Assembly: GCA_002077065.1 (NCBI GenBank)
Contig: NAJO01000031.1
Coordinates: forward strand, 372,001-436,000
Source: Cryoendolithus antarcticus
Taxonomy: Eukaryota; Ascomycota; Dothideomycetes; Cladosporiales; Cladosporiaceae
DNA: 64,000 bases
Direction of reading: 5' to 3'
The position numbers were made by a program, and so were the translations under genes. The notes under the pieces are model-generated. The model made no database searches, was not told where the DNA came from, and saw only the letters and a list, made by a program, of their open reading frames with translations. This document shows, in pieces, positions 30,834 to 40,511 of the stretch; positions within the stretch are counted from its first letter, which is position 1; the number at the start of each line of letters is the position of its first letter.

Positions 30834-33800
30834 TCAATCCAAGTCACTCTCGCCACCGATCCTAGGCGCGACCGGCACTCTATCTCTGAGCCACCGCAAC
30901 GTAGCCTCCGTACCCTTCTGCAGCACCAGATAACCGGGTACCCTGAACAAATTACTCCCCACTTCGAGATTCTTCAGACCCTCATCCCACAACATTCCGA
31001 TCTCCGCGGGGAGCTGGCTGAGGCTATTAGAAGCCAGGTTGACCGTATGTAACCCTCTAAGTGCGTCGGCGGAGACGGAGTCAAATTTGTTGTCGCTGGC
31101 TAGCAAAGTCGTGAGAGACGGAAAGTATTCCCGAAGACTAGGCAAGGGACCGTGGAGATGATTGGCACTGATATCCAGACTTTGTAGGGATGGAGCCTGG
31201 AGATGCTCAAGTACGTGTGCCAAAGTGCTGAGACGGTTGGACCGGAGTCGAAGTTCGGTGAGATTGGGCAACTCGAAGGTTGCAGAGAGAACACAAACGT
31301 CTAGCGGATTGTGGGATAGGTCCACAACCCGTGAGCTATTGGCGGCGGAGAGCGCAGGTGGGATGCGTGTAATTTTATTGCCTTGCAATGAAATCTGACG
31401 GATAGAAGGATTTCTCTCGAGAAACTCGCGAAGCTCGTCATTGACACTCATATCAAGACCGTGATTACTGAGATCGAGTAATCCGTTTGGCTTCAGTGCC
31501 CTGTCGAAGACAGATCCGCGTTCTTCTGACTGTACATAGCCGTTGGCGGAATTGTCGCTTGGCGTGGCGAGTGCGTGTTCAGTCAATACCTCGGGCTCCA
31601 GACGAGCTTGCAAGTCCCGCTTGATGTCTGCAGCTGCCATAGTCAGGTATTTCCTGTCCCGCAGCGGGTTCGCAGACAGTATCAGCGTTGTCAAATTTTC
31701 CATCCTCGCCACTTCTGGAGGGATCACCCGCAGATCGTTGTTGCTGAGATTGACATTCCGCAACTTCTCGAGTTGCGTGAAGCCGACTGGGAGCTCCGAG
31801 ATCTTGTTGTCACCAGCATTGAGTGTTGTGAGCTCTGTCCAGTCCTGCACCTGTGGAAGTGCCGTGAGATGGTTATTGGTAAGGTCGAGGCTTCTCAACT
31901 GTGGCAAGTGGACGGCTTCTGCGAATGTCAAGGCCGCCAGGGAGTTATTGGCGACATTCAATGATCGCAGAGAGGCATGCGCGCTGGTACCTCCCAGTGG
32001 GAAGAGGCTACCTATAAGGGCGTTGCTGCTTGCCTCCAGATCAACGAGAGGCAGATCATGCAGTAACTCCATCGGCAGTGTAGTCAGTTGATTGCCAGCA
32101 ATGTTCAGGACTCGTAAGCTCTTGAGCTCTCCGAGTGACTCCGGTAGTTCGAGAATACGATTTGACTGGAGATCCAGCACCTCAAGCGACTTCAGTGACC
32201 CCAGGGAGACTGACAGATGGCCAGCAAGGTTATTATGGCCAAGTTTTAGGTCTTTCAGTGTCGCAATCTCGCAAATGATGTGGAATACTCCGTGATCAAG
32301 CTTGTTGTGCGTAAGGTTGAGTGATGTAAGCCGCTCCAGTCGACGGAGACCTAACGGCACCGTGGAGAGGGCATTGCCATGAAGATCCAGCATCTCTAAG
32401 CCATCGAATTGGTGGCCTTGCGCTTCATCGTCATCACTCATATTGAGTGCGTCAGGAGAAATGTCAGGAAACACGCTAGCCTCGATCTCTTCCAGGTCGT
32501 TGTCGGCTGCAATGAGCTTGGTCAAGTCCACGACTTCAGCCCAATTGACCTTTGCATCTTCCATGCTCTTGGGATCGAACATGTGCATCACTTCGTCAGG
32601 AATAGTCTTGAGACTCATTGCCGCTATGTTGAGCTTGCCCGTCATGCGTGCTCCGTTGATACGATTACGGAGCATATGCTTTTCATCCTTCGGCGCATTG
32701 AAAGGATTCAACTCAAGTTCGGAATCTCGTGCGCCATGAAAGTCATTACTCGCCCCTCCGACACCATCCTGCAGGGATGGATCTGCGTGCCTCCGCGCTG
32801 CTGCCTTCGCGGCTGCAATGTGTTGTCGAAGTGCGGCAGACGACTTTGCAGCATCTGCAGACTTACTGCTTACCTCGTCCGAGTGCACTGCCGGCTGTTT
32901 CCTTACTGTTCGAGATGGCAGTGGCCGCGATGATTTCTCAGGGGGTGCGAACACATTGCCAAGACCAGGCCTAGGCTTCGCTGGACGAGCCGATAACGTC
33001 TTGCTTTTCTGTAATACAGGCTTCGATGGTGAGGAGGGTCCGGTACGTGGCATCGGCGGTGCTTGCGACAATTGCAGTGAGCCACTGACGGCTCGTCGCC
33101 CGCCATTTGGCGTGAAGCCGAAACCACTTATCGAAGTTCGAGAAGCTGACTTGGCACTGGCGGGCGCTTTCCTCAAAGTCGATGCAGCAGGAGGCTTGAC
33201 AGCCCTTCCGTCACTCGTACTTGGTCTGCTACTGTTCCCGCTAGTACGGCTCATGGCAGAGCCCGGACGCGGCGGAGGACCCATTGGACTTTCGATGGAG
33301 AAGAAGCTCGACCGTCGTCGTTCTTTCGGTGTCGTCGGTAGTGTTTGAAGGCTCTCGATGGTGCGATCCGACAAAGAAGGCCTCGATGGCTTTCTCTGCC
33401 GTGGCGTTGGCGGTGCTGGGCTTGGCTCGAGATACTCCTCGGACTCATGCTCGCTGAAACCTTGTCGAGAAGCTGCTCGAAAGCCATTTAGAGAGCCTAG
33501 CTGGTCTGCATGTTCTTCGACCTCGTGGGTAGTAGCAGGCGGTGGCCGTCGTGAAGGCATTTGCAATTTCGACGTTGGTCCGGTTGCTGCTCGAGGTGCA
33601 AGCATAGACAGTGGCCGAGCGGATCGGCTTGTCACAGCCGCAGCCTGAGGTTCGGTTTTTGTCGATGATCGAATAGAATTCGATGGCTTGGCCAGCGATC
33701 TCAAGGTACCAGGCGGAGCATTTGCGGATGTACGACTGTTAGTCGTCGAGACATCGTCAGTCGACATTACCGGAGGAATCACCGACTTCCTTGTCAAAGC

Positions 33801-33875
33801 CGGCAGTCTGGTCGGTAGTCTCGTAGCCGGGCGAGGGAGTGAAGAGACCTTGGTCCCTTCTCGGCCTTGGTCCAT
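30834..33875 (-). CDS. Leucine-rich-repeat protein (LRRC40-like)
   Basis: Single exon, 1013 aa. The first ~400 residues are disordered, rich in Ser/Pro/Arg/Ala with many SP/TP sites. From about residue 430 a long LRR array runs to the C-terminus with the consensus LxxLxLxxNxLxxLP. Examples are LEMLDLHGNALSTVPLGL, LRSLDLTNNHLTALPQV, LRNVNLSNNDLRVIPPE and LQSLDISANHLHGPLP. About twenty repeats are visible, in two blocks with a short linker (around VLTEHALATPSDNSANG). The order and style match the LRRC40-like proteins of fungi, likely a cytosolic/nuclear protein-interaction scaffold; their role is not known. No transmembrane segment or leucine-rich signal sequence was seen. Confidence 0.85.
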   Translation of the reverse strand: MDQGREGTKVSSLPRPATRLPTRLPALTRKSVIPPVMSTDDVSTTNSRTSANAPPGTLRSLAKPSNSIRSSTKTEPQAAAVTSRSARPLSMLAPRAATGPTSKLQMPSRRPPPATTHEVEEHADQLGSLNGFRAASRQGFSEHESEEYLEPSPAPPTPRQRKPSRPSLSDRTIESLQTLPTTPKERRRSSFFSIESPMGPPPRPGSAMSRTSGNSSRPSTSDGRAVKPPAASTLRKAPASAKSASRTSISGFGFTPNGGRRAVSGSLQLSQAPPMPRTGPSSPSKPVLQKSKTLSARPAKPRPGLGNVFAPPEKSSRPLPSRTVRKQPAVHSDEVSSKSADAAKSSAALRQHIAAAKAAARRHADPSLQDGVGGASNDFHGARDSELELNPFNAPKDEKHMLRNRINGARMTGKLNIAAMSLKTIPDEVMHMFDPKSMEDAKVNWAEVVDLTKLIAADNDLEEIEASVFPDISPDALNMSDDDEAQGHQFDGLEMLDLHGNALSTVPLGLRRLERLTSLNLTHNKLDHGVFHIICEIATLKDLKLGHNNLAGHLSVSLGSLKSLEVLDLQSNRILELPESLGELKSLRVLNIAGNQLTTLPMELLHDLPLVDLEASSNALIGSLFPLGGTSAHASLRSLNVANNSLAALTFAEAVHLPQLRSLDLTNNHLTALPQVQDWTELTTLNAGDNKISELPVGFTQLEKLRNVNLSNNDLRVIPPEVARMENLTTLILSANPLRDRKYLTMAAADIKRDLQARLEPEVLTEHALATPSDNSANGYVQSEERGSVFDRALKPNGLLDLSNHGLDMSVNDELREFLERNPSIRQISLQGNKITRIPPALSAANSSRVVDLSHNPLDVCVLSATFELPNLTELRLRSNRLSTLAHVLEHLQAPSLQSLDISANHLHGPLPSLREYFPSLTTLLASDNKFDSVSADALRGLHTVNLASNSLSQLPAEIGMLWDEGLKNLEVGSNLFRVPGYLVLQKGTEATLRWLRDRVPVAPRIGGESDLD

Positions 33876-34299
33876 TGTGCGTAGAGTCAGAGCTTGACGC
33901 CGGACCTAGTTGACTGATTGCGCTCAGACGCTCACAGCCGCGTCGATCAATCGGAAACGCTCGGTGCATGTCCCAGTATGTACCTACTTCGACCCCCCAA
34001 CATCGGCGTTGCTGTCGGCACGCGCGTAGGGTTCGGGCCTTGCCGTAATCGCTTGCATGACAGGCGCGAATGCACGTGTCGCGCTTTCCATGGTTGCCGA
34101 GTAACAACCAGCCACCAATTTGACGTCTGTGCATGTTGCCAACCCCCACCTTGTCGCAACCATTCGGCCCTTGCTTTGCGACCTCACAGGCAGACACCTC
34201 GCGCCTCGCTACATCCATATTACTCGCTATCGTGGTCGCGTAAACTTGCGGACTGTACCAAATTGCTCCCACACGCAAGGCCGATCCAGCGCCAGCAAC
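33876..34299. other. Intergenic, divergent promoters
   Basis: About 420 bases between divergent genes. Several overlapping short ORFs but no domain signal. The in-frame extension of the downstream gene back to 34120 is treated as leader. Confidence 0.4.
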
Positions 34300-35763
34300 A
34301 TGAATTTCCAGGGCTCACTCACCGATATGGCCTGGACCGCAGCAGATGCACTCATCACACCGCAACCTAGCCATGCAGTCCTGCCGGGGAACGACGATGT
34401 GTCCACAATAGCACAGGTGCAAGCCGATCGCGTCAATACTGCGACACATGGAGGCTTGACACCGCCCCCATCAACCCAGGTTCCAACCAACATCCATGCC
34501 AAGTCTCGCACCCCGACGCCGACATACTCGCATATCTCCACTCCGCCGCCCACTGTCGATGTGTCGAGTCAAGCGAGCAATGCTCGACTTGGCAATGGAA
34601 CCGCACGCACCATGACAAACGAGCAGATCGAGGGTGCATCCGCCGAGGAGCTCAAGACAAAGGTGTCCGAGCTGCAAGCGGCGTACCAGGCAGCCAAGAT
34701 GTCTGCTGCACACTATCAGTTGCAGTACCAGATGCTAGCACAGGAGACTGCAGCTGCGGTCGAACGCATGGGAGTGGAGGCCCGCATGGCCGAGTACGAG
34801 AGCAAAGTCATCCAGGTTGCGGAACAGACGAGGAGAGCTGTTGGCAGTGCACAGCCGGCTCGCCCACAGGATGGCACGATTCCGGTGCAAAAGGACTTGT
34901 ATCAGCGCATGTGCCTTCAGATCCAGCACTTGAACGAACGCAATACTCACCTCGAGTCCGAGCAGCGCGTTCAGGCCAAGACTGTGGCACGGCAGGAAGA
35001 CGAGATCGCCAGTCTTTCCGACAGGGTGATTCTAATGCGCGACCGTATCCGCGAGAATCGCGAGCATCAGACCCGTCATCGCCTCGGGACAGACAGCAGG
35101 CAGGTGACTGCCACCCCTCGCTCGGTCTACAGCACGCCTCGTCGGCCAGTTGACCAAGCTCAGCCATTCGCTGCCCTACTACAAGCATCCGAGATGGCCA
35201 GCCAGGAGGCATCGACTGGACGCTCCACCGTTAAGCGTGGCAGCCACACTCGCAACGTGTACTCCATGTCCAGCCTACCGGCGACGCCAAGCCGCGCGAC
35301 AAAGCAACCACCTCTCTTTCAAACGCCCAGCGGCCGCCAGCAATCCATGAAAGTCCCAGCCACAGCACCAGTCCACAGAACACTCTACGCTCAGCAACCA
35401 ATCATCCCGCACACCACTGGCCCGCAATCCGAAGGCACAGTCTCGGCCTCCGACAACGACGATTCAGAAGCCGAAACCGAGATCCTCGAACCAGACGCCA
35501 TCACCGAGTCTCAAGCTACTCGTGTGGCATCACAAATGCTGAGACCAAGTCAGGAGATGCAGCAGCGTGACATGAACGTAGATGATGGCACGACGGGGAG
35601 ACAGGGCACGAAGACGAGTAATGTACGGCAGACGAAGCTGTTTGGTCAGGTGAGAAAACCTGGGATTGTGAGGGCTGGGGCTGACGAGGAGGAGCGGCCT
35701 GTGAAGAGGCGAGGGAGGGTTGGTGAGGGTGTTGGGTTGGGTATTGCTGGGCTGAGAGGGTAG
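34300..35763 (+). CDS. Coiled-coil protein, unknown
   Basis: Single exon, 487 aa from ATG 34300 (MNFQGSLTDMAWTAADALIT); an earlier in-frame ATG at 34120 is less likely. The first ~100 residues are Thr/Pro-rich. Residues ~110-260 are strongly helical with heptad spacing (EQIEGASAEELKTKVSELQ..., LYQRMCLQIQHLNERNTHLE, ARQEDEIASLSDRVILMRDR) and predict a coiled coil interrupted by a QPARPQDG linker. The C-terminal half is Ser/Thr/Pro-rich, with SATPRS- and SLPATPSRA-like sites and a basic end (RPVKRRGRVGEG). This points to a nuclear or spindle-associated structural protein, but I recognise no family and make no functional claim. Confidence 0.7.
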   Translation: MNFQGSLTDMAWTAADALITPQPSHAVLPGNDDVSTIAQVQADRVNTATHGGLTPPPSTQVPTNIHAKSRTPTPTYSHISTPPPTVDVSSQASNARLGNGTARTMTNEQIEGASAEELKTKVSELQAAYQAAKMSAAHYQLQYQMLAQETAAAVERMGVEARMAEYESKVIQVAEQTRRAVGSAQPARPQDGTIPVQKDLYQRMCLQIQHLNERNTHLESEQRVQAKTVARQEDEIASLSDRVILMRDRIRENREHQTRHRLGTDSRQVTATPRSVYSTPRRPVDQAQPFAALLQASEMASQEASTGRSTVKRGSHTRNVYSMSSLPATPSRATKQPPLFQTPSGRQQSMKVPATAPVHRTLYAQQPIIPHTTGPQSEGTVSASDNDDSEAETEILEPDAITESQATRVASQMLRPSQEMQQRDMNVDDGTTGRQGTKTSNVRQTKLFGQVRKPGIVRAGADEEERPVKRRGRVGEGVGLGIAGLRG

Positions 35764-36227
35764 GCTTTCTTTGGCTGGGAACGGTGAGAGCGATATGAAT
35801 GAGAAATGCTTGGGTCTAGCGATGACTGTATAGTGTAATGAGATTGGAAGATAGGGTATTGACACCACTCTTGGAGCTCCGGCTGCTTGGCCATATATGC
35901 AAGCTTTTAGACACATATGCTGTGCGAAGTCCGATTGACTGGCGCTTGATGCCTCGACTCATGGTCACTCTATGCGCTCGTCTTGGCCTAGAGTCAATTT
36001 CCACGTCCACGAACAAAGAGACTTCGTGAAGAAATTCGACCGCCGAATGCGTACAGACACAATACTCGATACCGGACAAAGCAGGATGGACTCACAAAGA
36101 GCTCTCGACAATTGTATGGCTGCAAATGGCCACAAGCTCGTCCATTCATACTTCGAAGCCGCCCTGCCAATCTACACACTTCTTCCCCAAGTAGACCGAA
36201 TCGCACGTTAGCGCAGACACCGCAACA
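35764..36227. other. Intergenic
   Basis: About 460 bases between two plus-strand genes. No supported feature. CA-rich leader before 36228. Confidence 0.4.
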
Positions 36228-37787
36228 ATGTCAGACCCGACCGTGGCGAACCCAAGCGGGCAAGACCTCATACCCAGGATCTTGCCAGTTCCAGCGCCCC
36301 TCAGAGACGCCTACAACGAAGCCGAAGCCTATTGGGATCTCAACGACGAAGCCGATGCCGCCCTCGCAGACGCCCAGGCCAAGTACGACAAGGCTTTAGA
36401 AGAGTATGAAGAAGCTGTCCGCGTATGGTCCGGAGCTCATGTCGAGATAGAGATGCGCGAGGAGAGGGAGTACGTGACCATGGGCGAGGATATCGCGCGC
36501 TGGAATGCCAGGCACTGGATTCCGGGTCTTATGCAGACCGAAGTCACGATGTGGCGCGCGGAGGTGGCGCTGAAGGCATCGGTGCGTGAGGTCGAAGATG
36601 CGGATCAGAGGGTGCTGGAACTGGGTAGGAAGTGTGCTTGGGCTAATGAGAGATTCGAGAGGTGGTATCAGCCTTACCTGGAGGCCGAGCGGTGGGCGCA
36701 GCGCGGGGAGGAAAGGAGAGCGCACGAGCTGGGCATGCAGAACGAGCCGATTGAGCAGCGTGAGGAAGAATTTGAGGAGAGCGCGGCGGATCGGGAACTT
36801 GCGCAGAGGGAGATTGATGCTAATTGGGAGAGATACGAGAGGGAGGGACCCGAGAGGGAGCGTCAATTGAAGGAGTACTTGGCAAAGTTGAAAATTGCCT
36901 TAGACCAGGGGAAATTGAGTGTTGATGAGCTCGAAGTGAGCAGTGGTGAAGAGGGGGAGGAGATGAGTGGCGATGAGGCCGACGAGATGAGTGGTGATGA
37001 GGCTGAGGAAATGAGTGTTGATGATGAGGATGAAGTGAGAGCTCAGGGGGCTGAGGCTGATCGAGCTCATCGTGCGGCCGTATGGGAGAAGTTCCAGGAG
37101 CAGTCCCGGAGGGGAAAGCAGGCTTATGAGGCGGCAGCTGCGCGGGCTCAACAGGAGGACAGGGGAAAAGACGCGGCATTTCAGGCGGAATTTGGAGCAA
37201 CCTGGGAGGAGCTGCAGGACAGACGAGCTGAAGCCGGGAAGAAAGCGTGGGGAGATCATCAAGGTGGCGATCCGCCTTCTCCTCCCTCTCCCCCTCCCCC
37301 TCCGCCGCCTCCCCCTCGCGATCCTGGCGCGGACGCCAGGAGACGTGAACGCGAGGCAAGGAGAGCCAACTTCGCCGCTGGGATCTACCGCGCGAACGCC
37401 GGACACCAGGACACGCCTGTCCCTGTCTCGGATCCGGTCCAGCGCTGGTATACGTACGCTCAACGTGCGCTGGTTGACTACAGTCAGCTCACGGCGTTTC
37501 CCGCTCCACCAGTCACTGGCCGGTGCTCGAGCATGGCGTGCGCGTCCAGTGGCAGGTCGCTGCAGGCATGTGAGTGCAATGTCCGCGCTGCGCTGGACAG
37601 ACTGTCAGTCGACCAGCTGAGCAGAGTGAGAAGAAGCTTCCATCCAGACAGGTTCAGCGCCTGTGCGCCTGCCCTCAGGGCTCAATTCCAGCAGATGGCG
37701 AGAGAGATCTTCGTTGTTACGAATGTCTTGTATCGGGGACGCACGCGTCGGCCGAGCGTGTGGCAGGCGGATCCTGAGAAGAAGTGA
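36228..37787 (+). CDS. Acidic coiled-coil protein with C-terminal J-like HPD segment
   Basis: Single exon, 519 aa. Residues ~20-240 are Glu/Ala/Trp-rich and helical (NEAEAYWDLNDEADAALADAQ...; REYVTMGEDIARWNARHW). There is a tandem acidic repeat near 250-275 (MSGDEADE, MSGDEAEE, MSVDDEDE). A Pro run occurs around residue 350. The C-terminus carries CECNVRAALDRLSVDQLSRV then RRSFHPDRFSACAPALRAQF (HPD at ~472-474), and ends in a helix AREIFVVTNVLYRG. The helix-HPD-helix order is that of DnaJ domains, in which HPD stimulates Hsp70. A similar helix-HPD(K/R)F segment closes some other coiled-coil proteins. Conserved Cys (CSSMAC, CEC) precede it. It may be a divergent J-domain cochaperone; proof is lacking. 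Confidence 0.75.
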   Translation: MSDPTVANPSGQDLIPRILPVPAPLRDAYNEAEAYWDLNDEADAALADAQAKYDKALEEYEEAVRVWSGAHVEIEMREEREYVTMGEDIARWNARHWIPGLMQTEVTMWRAEVALKASVREVEDADQRVLELGRKCAWANERFERWYQPYLEAERWAQRGEERRAHELGMQNEPIEQREEEFEESAADRELAQREIDANWERYEREGPERERQLKEYLAKLKIALDQGKLSVDELEVSSGEEGEEMSGDEADEMSGDEAEEMSVDDEDEVRAQGAEADRAHRAAVWEKFQEQSRRGKQAYEAAAARAQQEDRGKDAAFQAEFGATWEELQDRRAEAGKKAWGDHQGGDPPSPPSPPPPPPPPPRDPGADARRREREARRANFAAGIYRANAGHQDTPVPVSDPVQRWYTYAQRALVDYSQLTAFPAPPVTGRCSSMACASSGRSLQACECNVRAALDRLSVDQLSRVRRSFHPDRFSACAPALRAQFQQMAREIFVVTNVLYRGRTRRPSVWQADPEKK

Positions 37788-38371
37788 GGAGATCCAGAAG
37801 TAGATCGTTTCGTTGTGTCGTTGCTCTGTATAGAATGAATCTTGTCGCACTGACTTACAATACCTGATACTCGACCAGTCCACGATGTCGTGAGCGCGGC
37901 CGGTTACATGTACATATAAGCGTGCCCAAGTATTGGCCAGGCTGCAGGGCGACCGACGCCAGCAAACAGATACGCAGATGCCGCCGCCGGACTGCTCAAG
38001 GCAAGAGTGTAACTCATATCTGACTACTGAATATGTTTCGTTGGTAGGTGCAATAATCGTGGAAGTATGGACTGGAGCTGAGGTGAAGTCCTTCGGGCAG
38101 ACGCGCTAGCGAGGGAAGAACAATCTCCCGAAGTAGCTTGCCGAGTCCACTCCAACCGACCTCGCTCCGCAGATCCAACACCAGCATCTTGCGCGCACGG
38201 TGACGTGGGCGACAACGTATCGGGAGCATTGACTGGCAAGAGGTAGTTTCCTAGTTCCTTTTCCTCTCCTTCTCGTGTTCTCTCTCAAGTCAGCTACATC
38301 GCCCGCCTGTCCCTTCTCGGCCACCGAGCAGATATCCCAGGACCCCCATAGACCTAAGCTCTCGCTACAAT
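37788..38371. other. Intergenic
   Basis: About 580 bases upstream of the thiolase gene, with a CT-rich stretch at ~38250-38340. No gene is supported. Confidence 0.4.
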
Positions 38372-39610
38372 ATGTCCGCCCTCCAAAAGGGTACCCGCGC
38401 AATCCTCCAAAAGTCCCCCAATGATGTCGTCTTCCTCTCCGCACTGCGTACACCCGTCACACGCGTAAAGAAAGGCGGCCTAAAAGACACATACGATCAC
38501 GAGCTCCTTGCTACAGTCCTTCGCGCGACCCTAGCAGCAACTCCAAACCTCGACCCTTCCGCGATCCAGGATGTCCACATCGGTACAGTGCTGTCAGAAC
38601 TGGGAGGGAGCAAGGCAGGCCGCATGGCATCACTCCATGCCGGAATCCCAGACACAGCAGCATTCCAGACCGTGAACAGAGCTTGTTCGTCTGGCCTTTC
38701 GGCGATCACTGGAGTGGCACACGCGATCGCAACGGGGACGATAGATGTCGGTATTGGAGGCGGGATGGAGAGCATGACGAGGAATTACGGGAGCAGGGCT
38801 ATACCAACACAGCTTTGGGAGGGACTGAAGGAGAGTCCGAACCAAAATGCGAGGGATTGTATCATGAGTATGGGGATCACGGCTGAGAATGTCGCGGAGC
38901 GATATGGTGTCAATCGGGCAGATCAGGATGCTTTCGCCGCGCGGTCACACCAGAAAGCTGCAAAGGCGAGACAAGATGGGTTGTTCAAGGGCGAGATTGT
39001 ACCGGTCACTACGAAGACGGTGTTAGATCCTGAGAAGCCGGATGTGACAGAGAAGGTTACGATATCTGAGGATGATGGCATACGGCCCACCAGCACTCCA
39101 GAAAGTCTGGCGAAGATGAAGCCTGCGTTCAAGCCTGATGGTGGCTCGACAGCGGGAAACAGTAGCCAGGTGAGCGATGGCGCGGCTGCGGCATTGATGA
39201 TGCGGCGGAGTACTGCGACTGCGCTCGGGCTCGAGAAAACCATCATCGGCAAGTGGGCGGGTACGCAGGTCGTGGGCTGCAAGCCAGATGAGATGGGCAT
39301 CGGGCCTGCGGTCGCCATCCCGAAGCTACTCGAGTTCACTGGCGTGTCGGCATCCGAGATCGGGATCTGGGAGATCAACGAGGCATTCGCCAGTCAAGCG
39401 ATATACTGCGTGCGGAAGCTGGGGATCGATGAGGAGAAGGTGAACCCCAAAGGTGGTGCGATTGCGCTTGGCCATCCGCTTGGAGCTACTGGCGCGAGGC
39501 AGCTGGCGACTCTGCTCCCTGAAATGGAGAGGCGGGGCCAGCAGCTTGGTGTGGTGAGCATGTGCATCGGTACGGGCATGGGTATGGCCAGCTTGATCGT
39601 CCGGGAGTAG
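38372..39610 (+). CDS. Thiolase (3-ketoacyl-CoA thiolase type)
   Basis: Single exon, 412 aa. Catalytic landmarks are complete: nucleophile Cys105 in VNRACSSGL, GGGMESMT, the NEAFA motif (EINEAFASQ), the His of GGAIALGHPLGATGAR and the second Cys in SMCIGTGMG. Thiolases exchange acetyl-CoA with a 3-ketoacyl-CoA in fatty-acid beta-oxidation. The order and wording favour the Pot1/Fox3-like peroxisomal class over Erg10. However, no R-L/I-x5-H/Q-L PTS2 is seen in the N-terminus (MSALQKGTRAILQKSPNDVV) and the C-terminus ends VRE without PTS1. It could be a cytosolic or mitochondrial paralogue, or rely on an unseen alternative start. A GGSKAGRMAS loop precedes the active site. Confidence 0.9.
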   Translation: MSALQKGTRAILQKSPNDVVFLSALRTPVTRVKKGGLKDTYDHELLATVLRATLAATPNLDPSAIQDVHIGTVLSELGGSKAGRMASLHAGIPDTAAFQTVNRACSSGLSAITGVAHAIATGTIDVGIGGGMESMTRNYGSRAIPTQLWEGLKESPNQNARDCIMSMGITAENVAERYGVNRADQDAFAARSHQKAAKARQDGLFKGEIVPVTTKTVLDPEKPDVTEKVTISEDDGIRPTSTPESLAKMKPAFKPDGGSTAGNSSQVSDGAAAALMMRRSTATALGLEKTIIGKWAGTQVVGCKPDEMGIGPAVAIPKLLEFTGVSASEIGIWEINEAFASQAIYCVRKLGIDEEKVNPKGGAIALGHPLGATGARQLATLLPEMERRGQQLGVVSMCIGTGMGMASLIVRE

Positions 39611-39638
39611 TTTGGTGTAGAGACTTGTACATGTATGT

Positions 39639-40322
39639 TCAGCCGTTGTCGGACCCTTTACCTTTCGTCTTGCCCTTCTTCGCGAGTAGCTCGTCCAGGT
39701 AGCTTGCCGGTTGAGCCTTGCGAGGTTTGGCGATCTCTCTGACTTGCTTGCCTGGAGCTGGAGTGGCTTCCTCAGCACCCATTACAACAGCGCTCGGAAG
39801 TTCGACCTCGGCCTCAATTTCAGTCACATCTGGCTTCACCACTGACCGCGCCAGCTTCTTCATCCTGAATGACGATCCTCGCCCTTGCTCCTCATCCTCA
39901 CTCTCCTCCGCCACGACCTCAGCCTTCCGCTTCACGACAGGGTTTGCGACAGGTGCTGCAGACTCCGCGGCACCTTTCTCACTCTTAGTCTTCGCCTGCC
40001 TCTTCTTATGCTCTCCCGCAACTCTCTTCCCGAGTAAACGCTCGAGTAGCTGGTCATCAGTATTCACTGGCTTGCCGCTCATTAGACCATCAGGGAGGTC
40101 CGGGTCATGCACATCTTTGGCGCTGTGTAGTCCAGTGACATCGCCTAAGCTCGCTAGGAAGATCTTCGTCTCATTGTCTTCTTCTGCTGCATCGTATGAA
40201 GCGAGCGCGGGAGCATCGCCAAACTTGGACTCTAGCAAGCGTTGCTGAGCTGCGGATCCAACTGCCTGCCTGGCAGTGAAGGCCTCTAGCACGCCATCGG
40301 TCTCCGGCGCTTTCGCCTTCAT
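39639..40322 (-). CDS. Lys-rich nuclear-type protein, possibly DUF3245-like
   Basis: Single exon, 227 aa. Starts MKAKAPETDG. There is an acidic N-terminal part (SYDAAEEDNETKIFLASLGD), a helical LLERLLGKRVAGEHKKRQ segment, and basic/acidic low-complexity stretches (VVKRKAEVVAEESEDEE; GRGSSFRMKKL). It ends in SYLDELLAKKGKTKGKG. A C-terminal S/DYLDELL+ segment after a Ser-rich basic stretch resembles the fungal DUF3245 family (tentative). Nuclear or nucleolar location is inferred from the basic clusters. The tail converges on the thiolase gene with only 28 bases between stops. Confidence 0.68.
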   Translation of the reverse strand: MKAKAPETDGVLEAFTARQAVGSAAQQRLLESKFGDAPALASYDAAEEDNETKIFLASLGDVTGLHSAKDVHDPDLPDGLMSGKPVNTDDQLLERLLGKRVAGEHKKRQAKTKSEKGAAESAAPVANPVVKRKAEVVAEESEDEEQGRGSSFRMKKLARSVVKPDVTEIEAEVELPSAVVMGAEEATPAPGKQVREIAKPRKAQPASYLDELLAKKGKTKGKGSDNG

Positions 40323-40511
40323 CTCGTGCGTGTTTCAGTACGAGTTGTGTGCAAGTCTACATCACAATCAATATTAGACTTGCACGAGTTCGCCGGCTGT
40401 TCCCGCAAAAGACGCCGAATGACCTCCGAAGCTTGAAGCTTGAGCTGCTTCGAGAACAAATCAATGTCAGTGCGACTCTTCTGACATACACACAACGGAC
40501 TAGTCGCCGTC

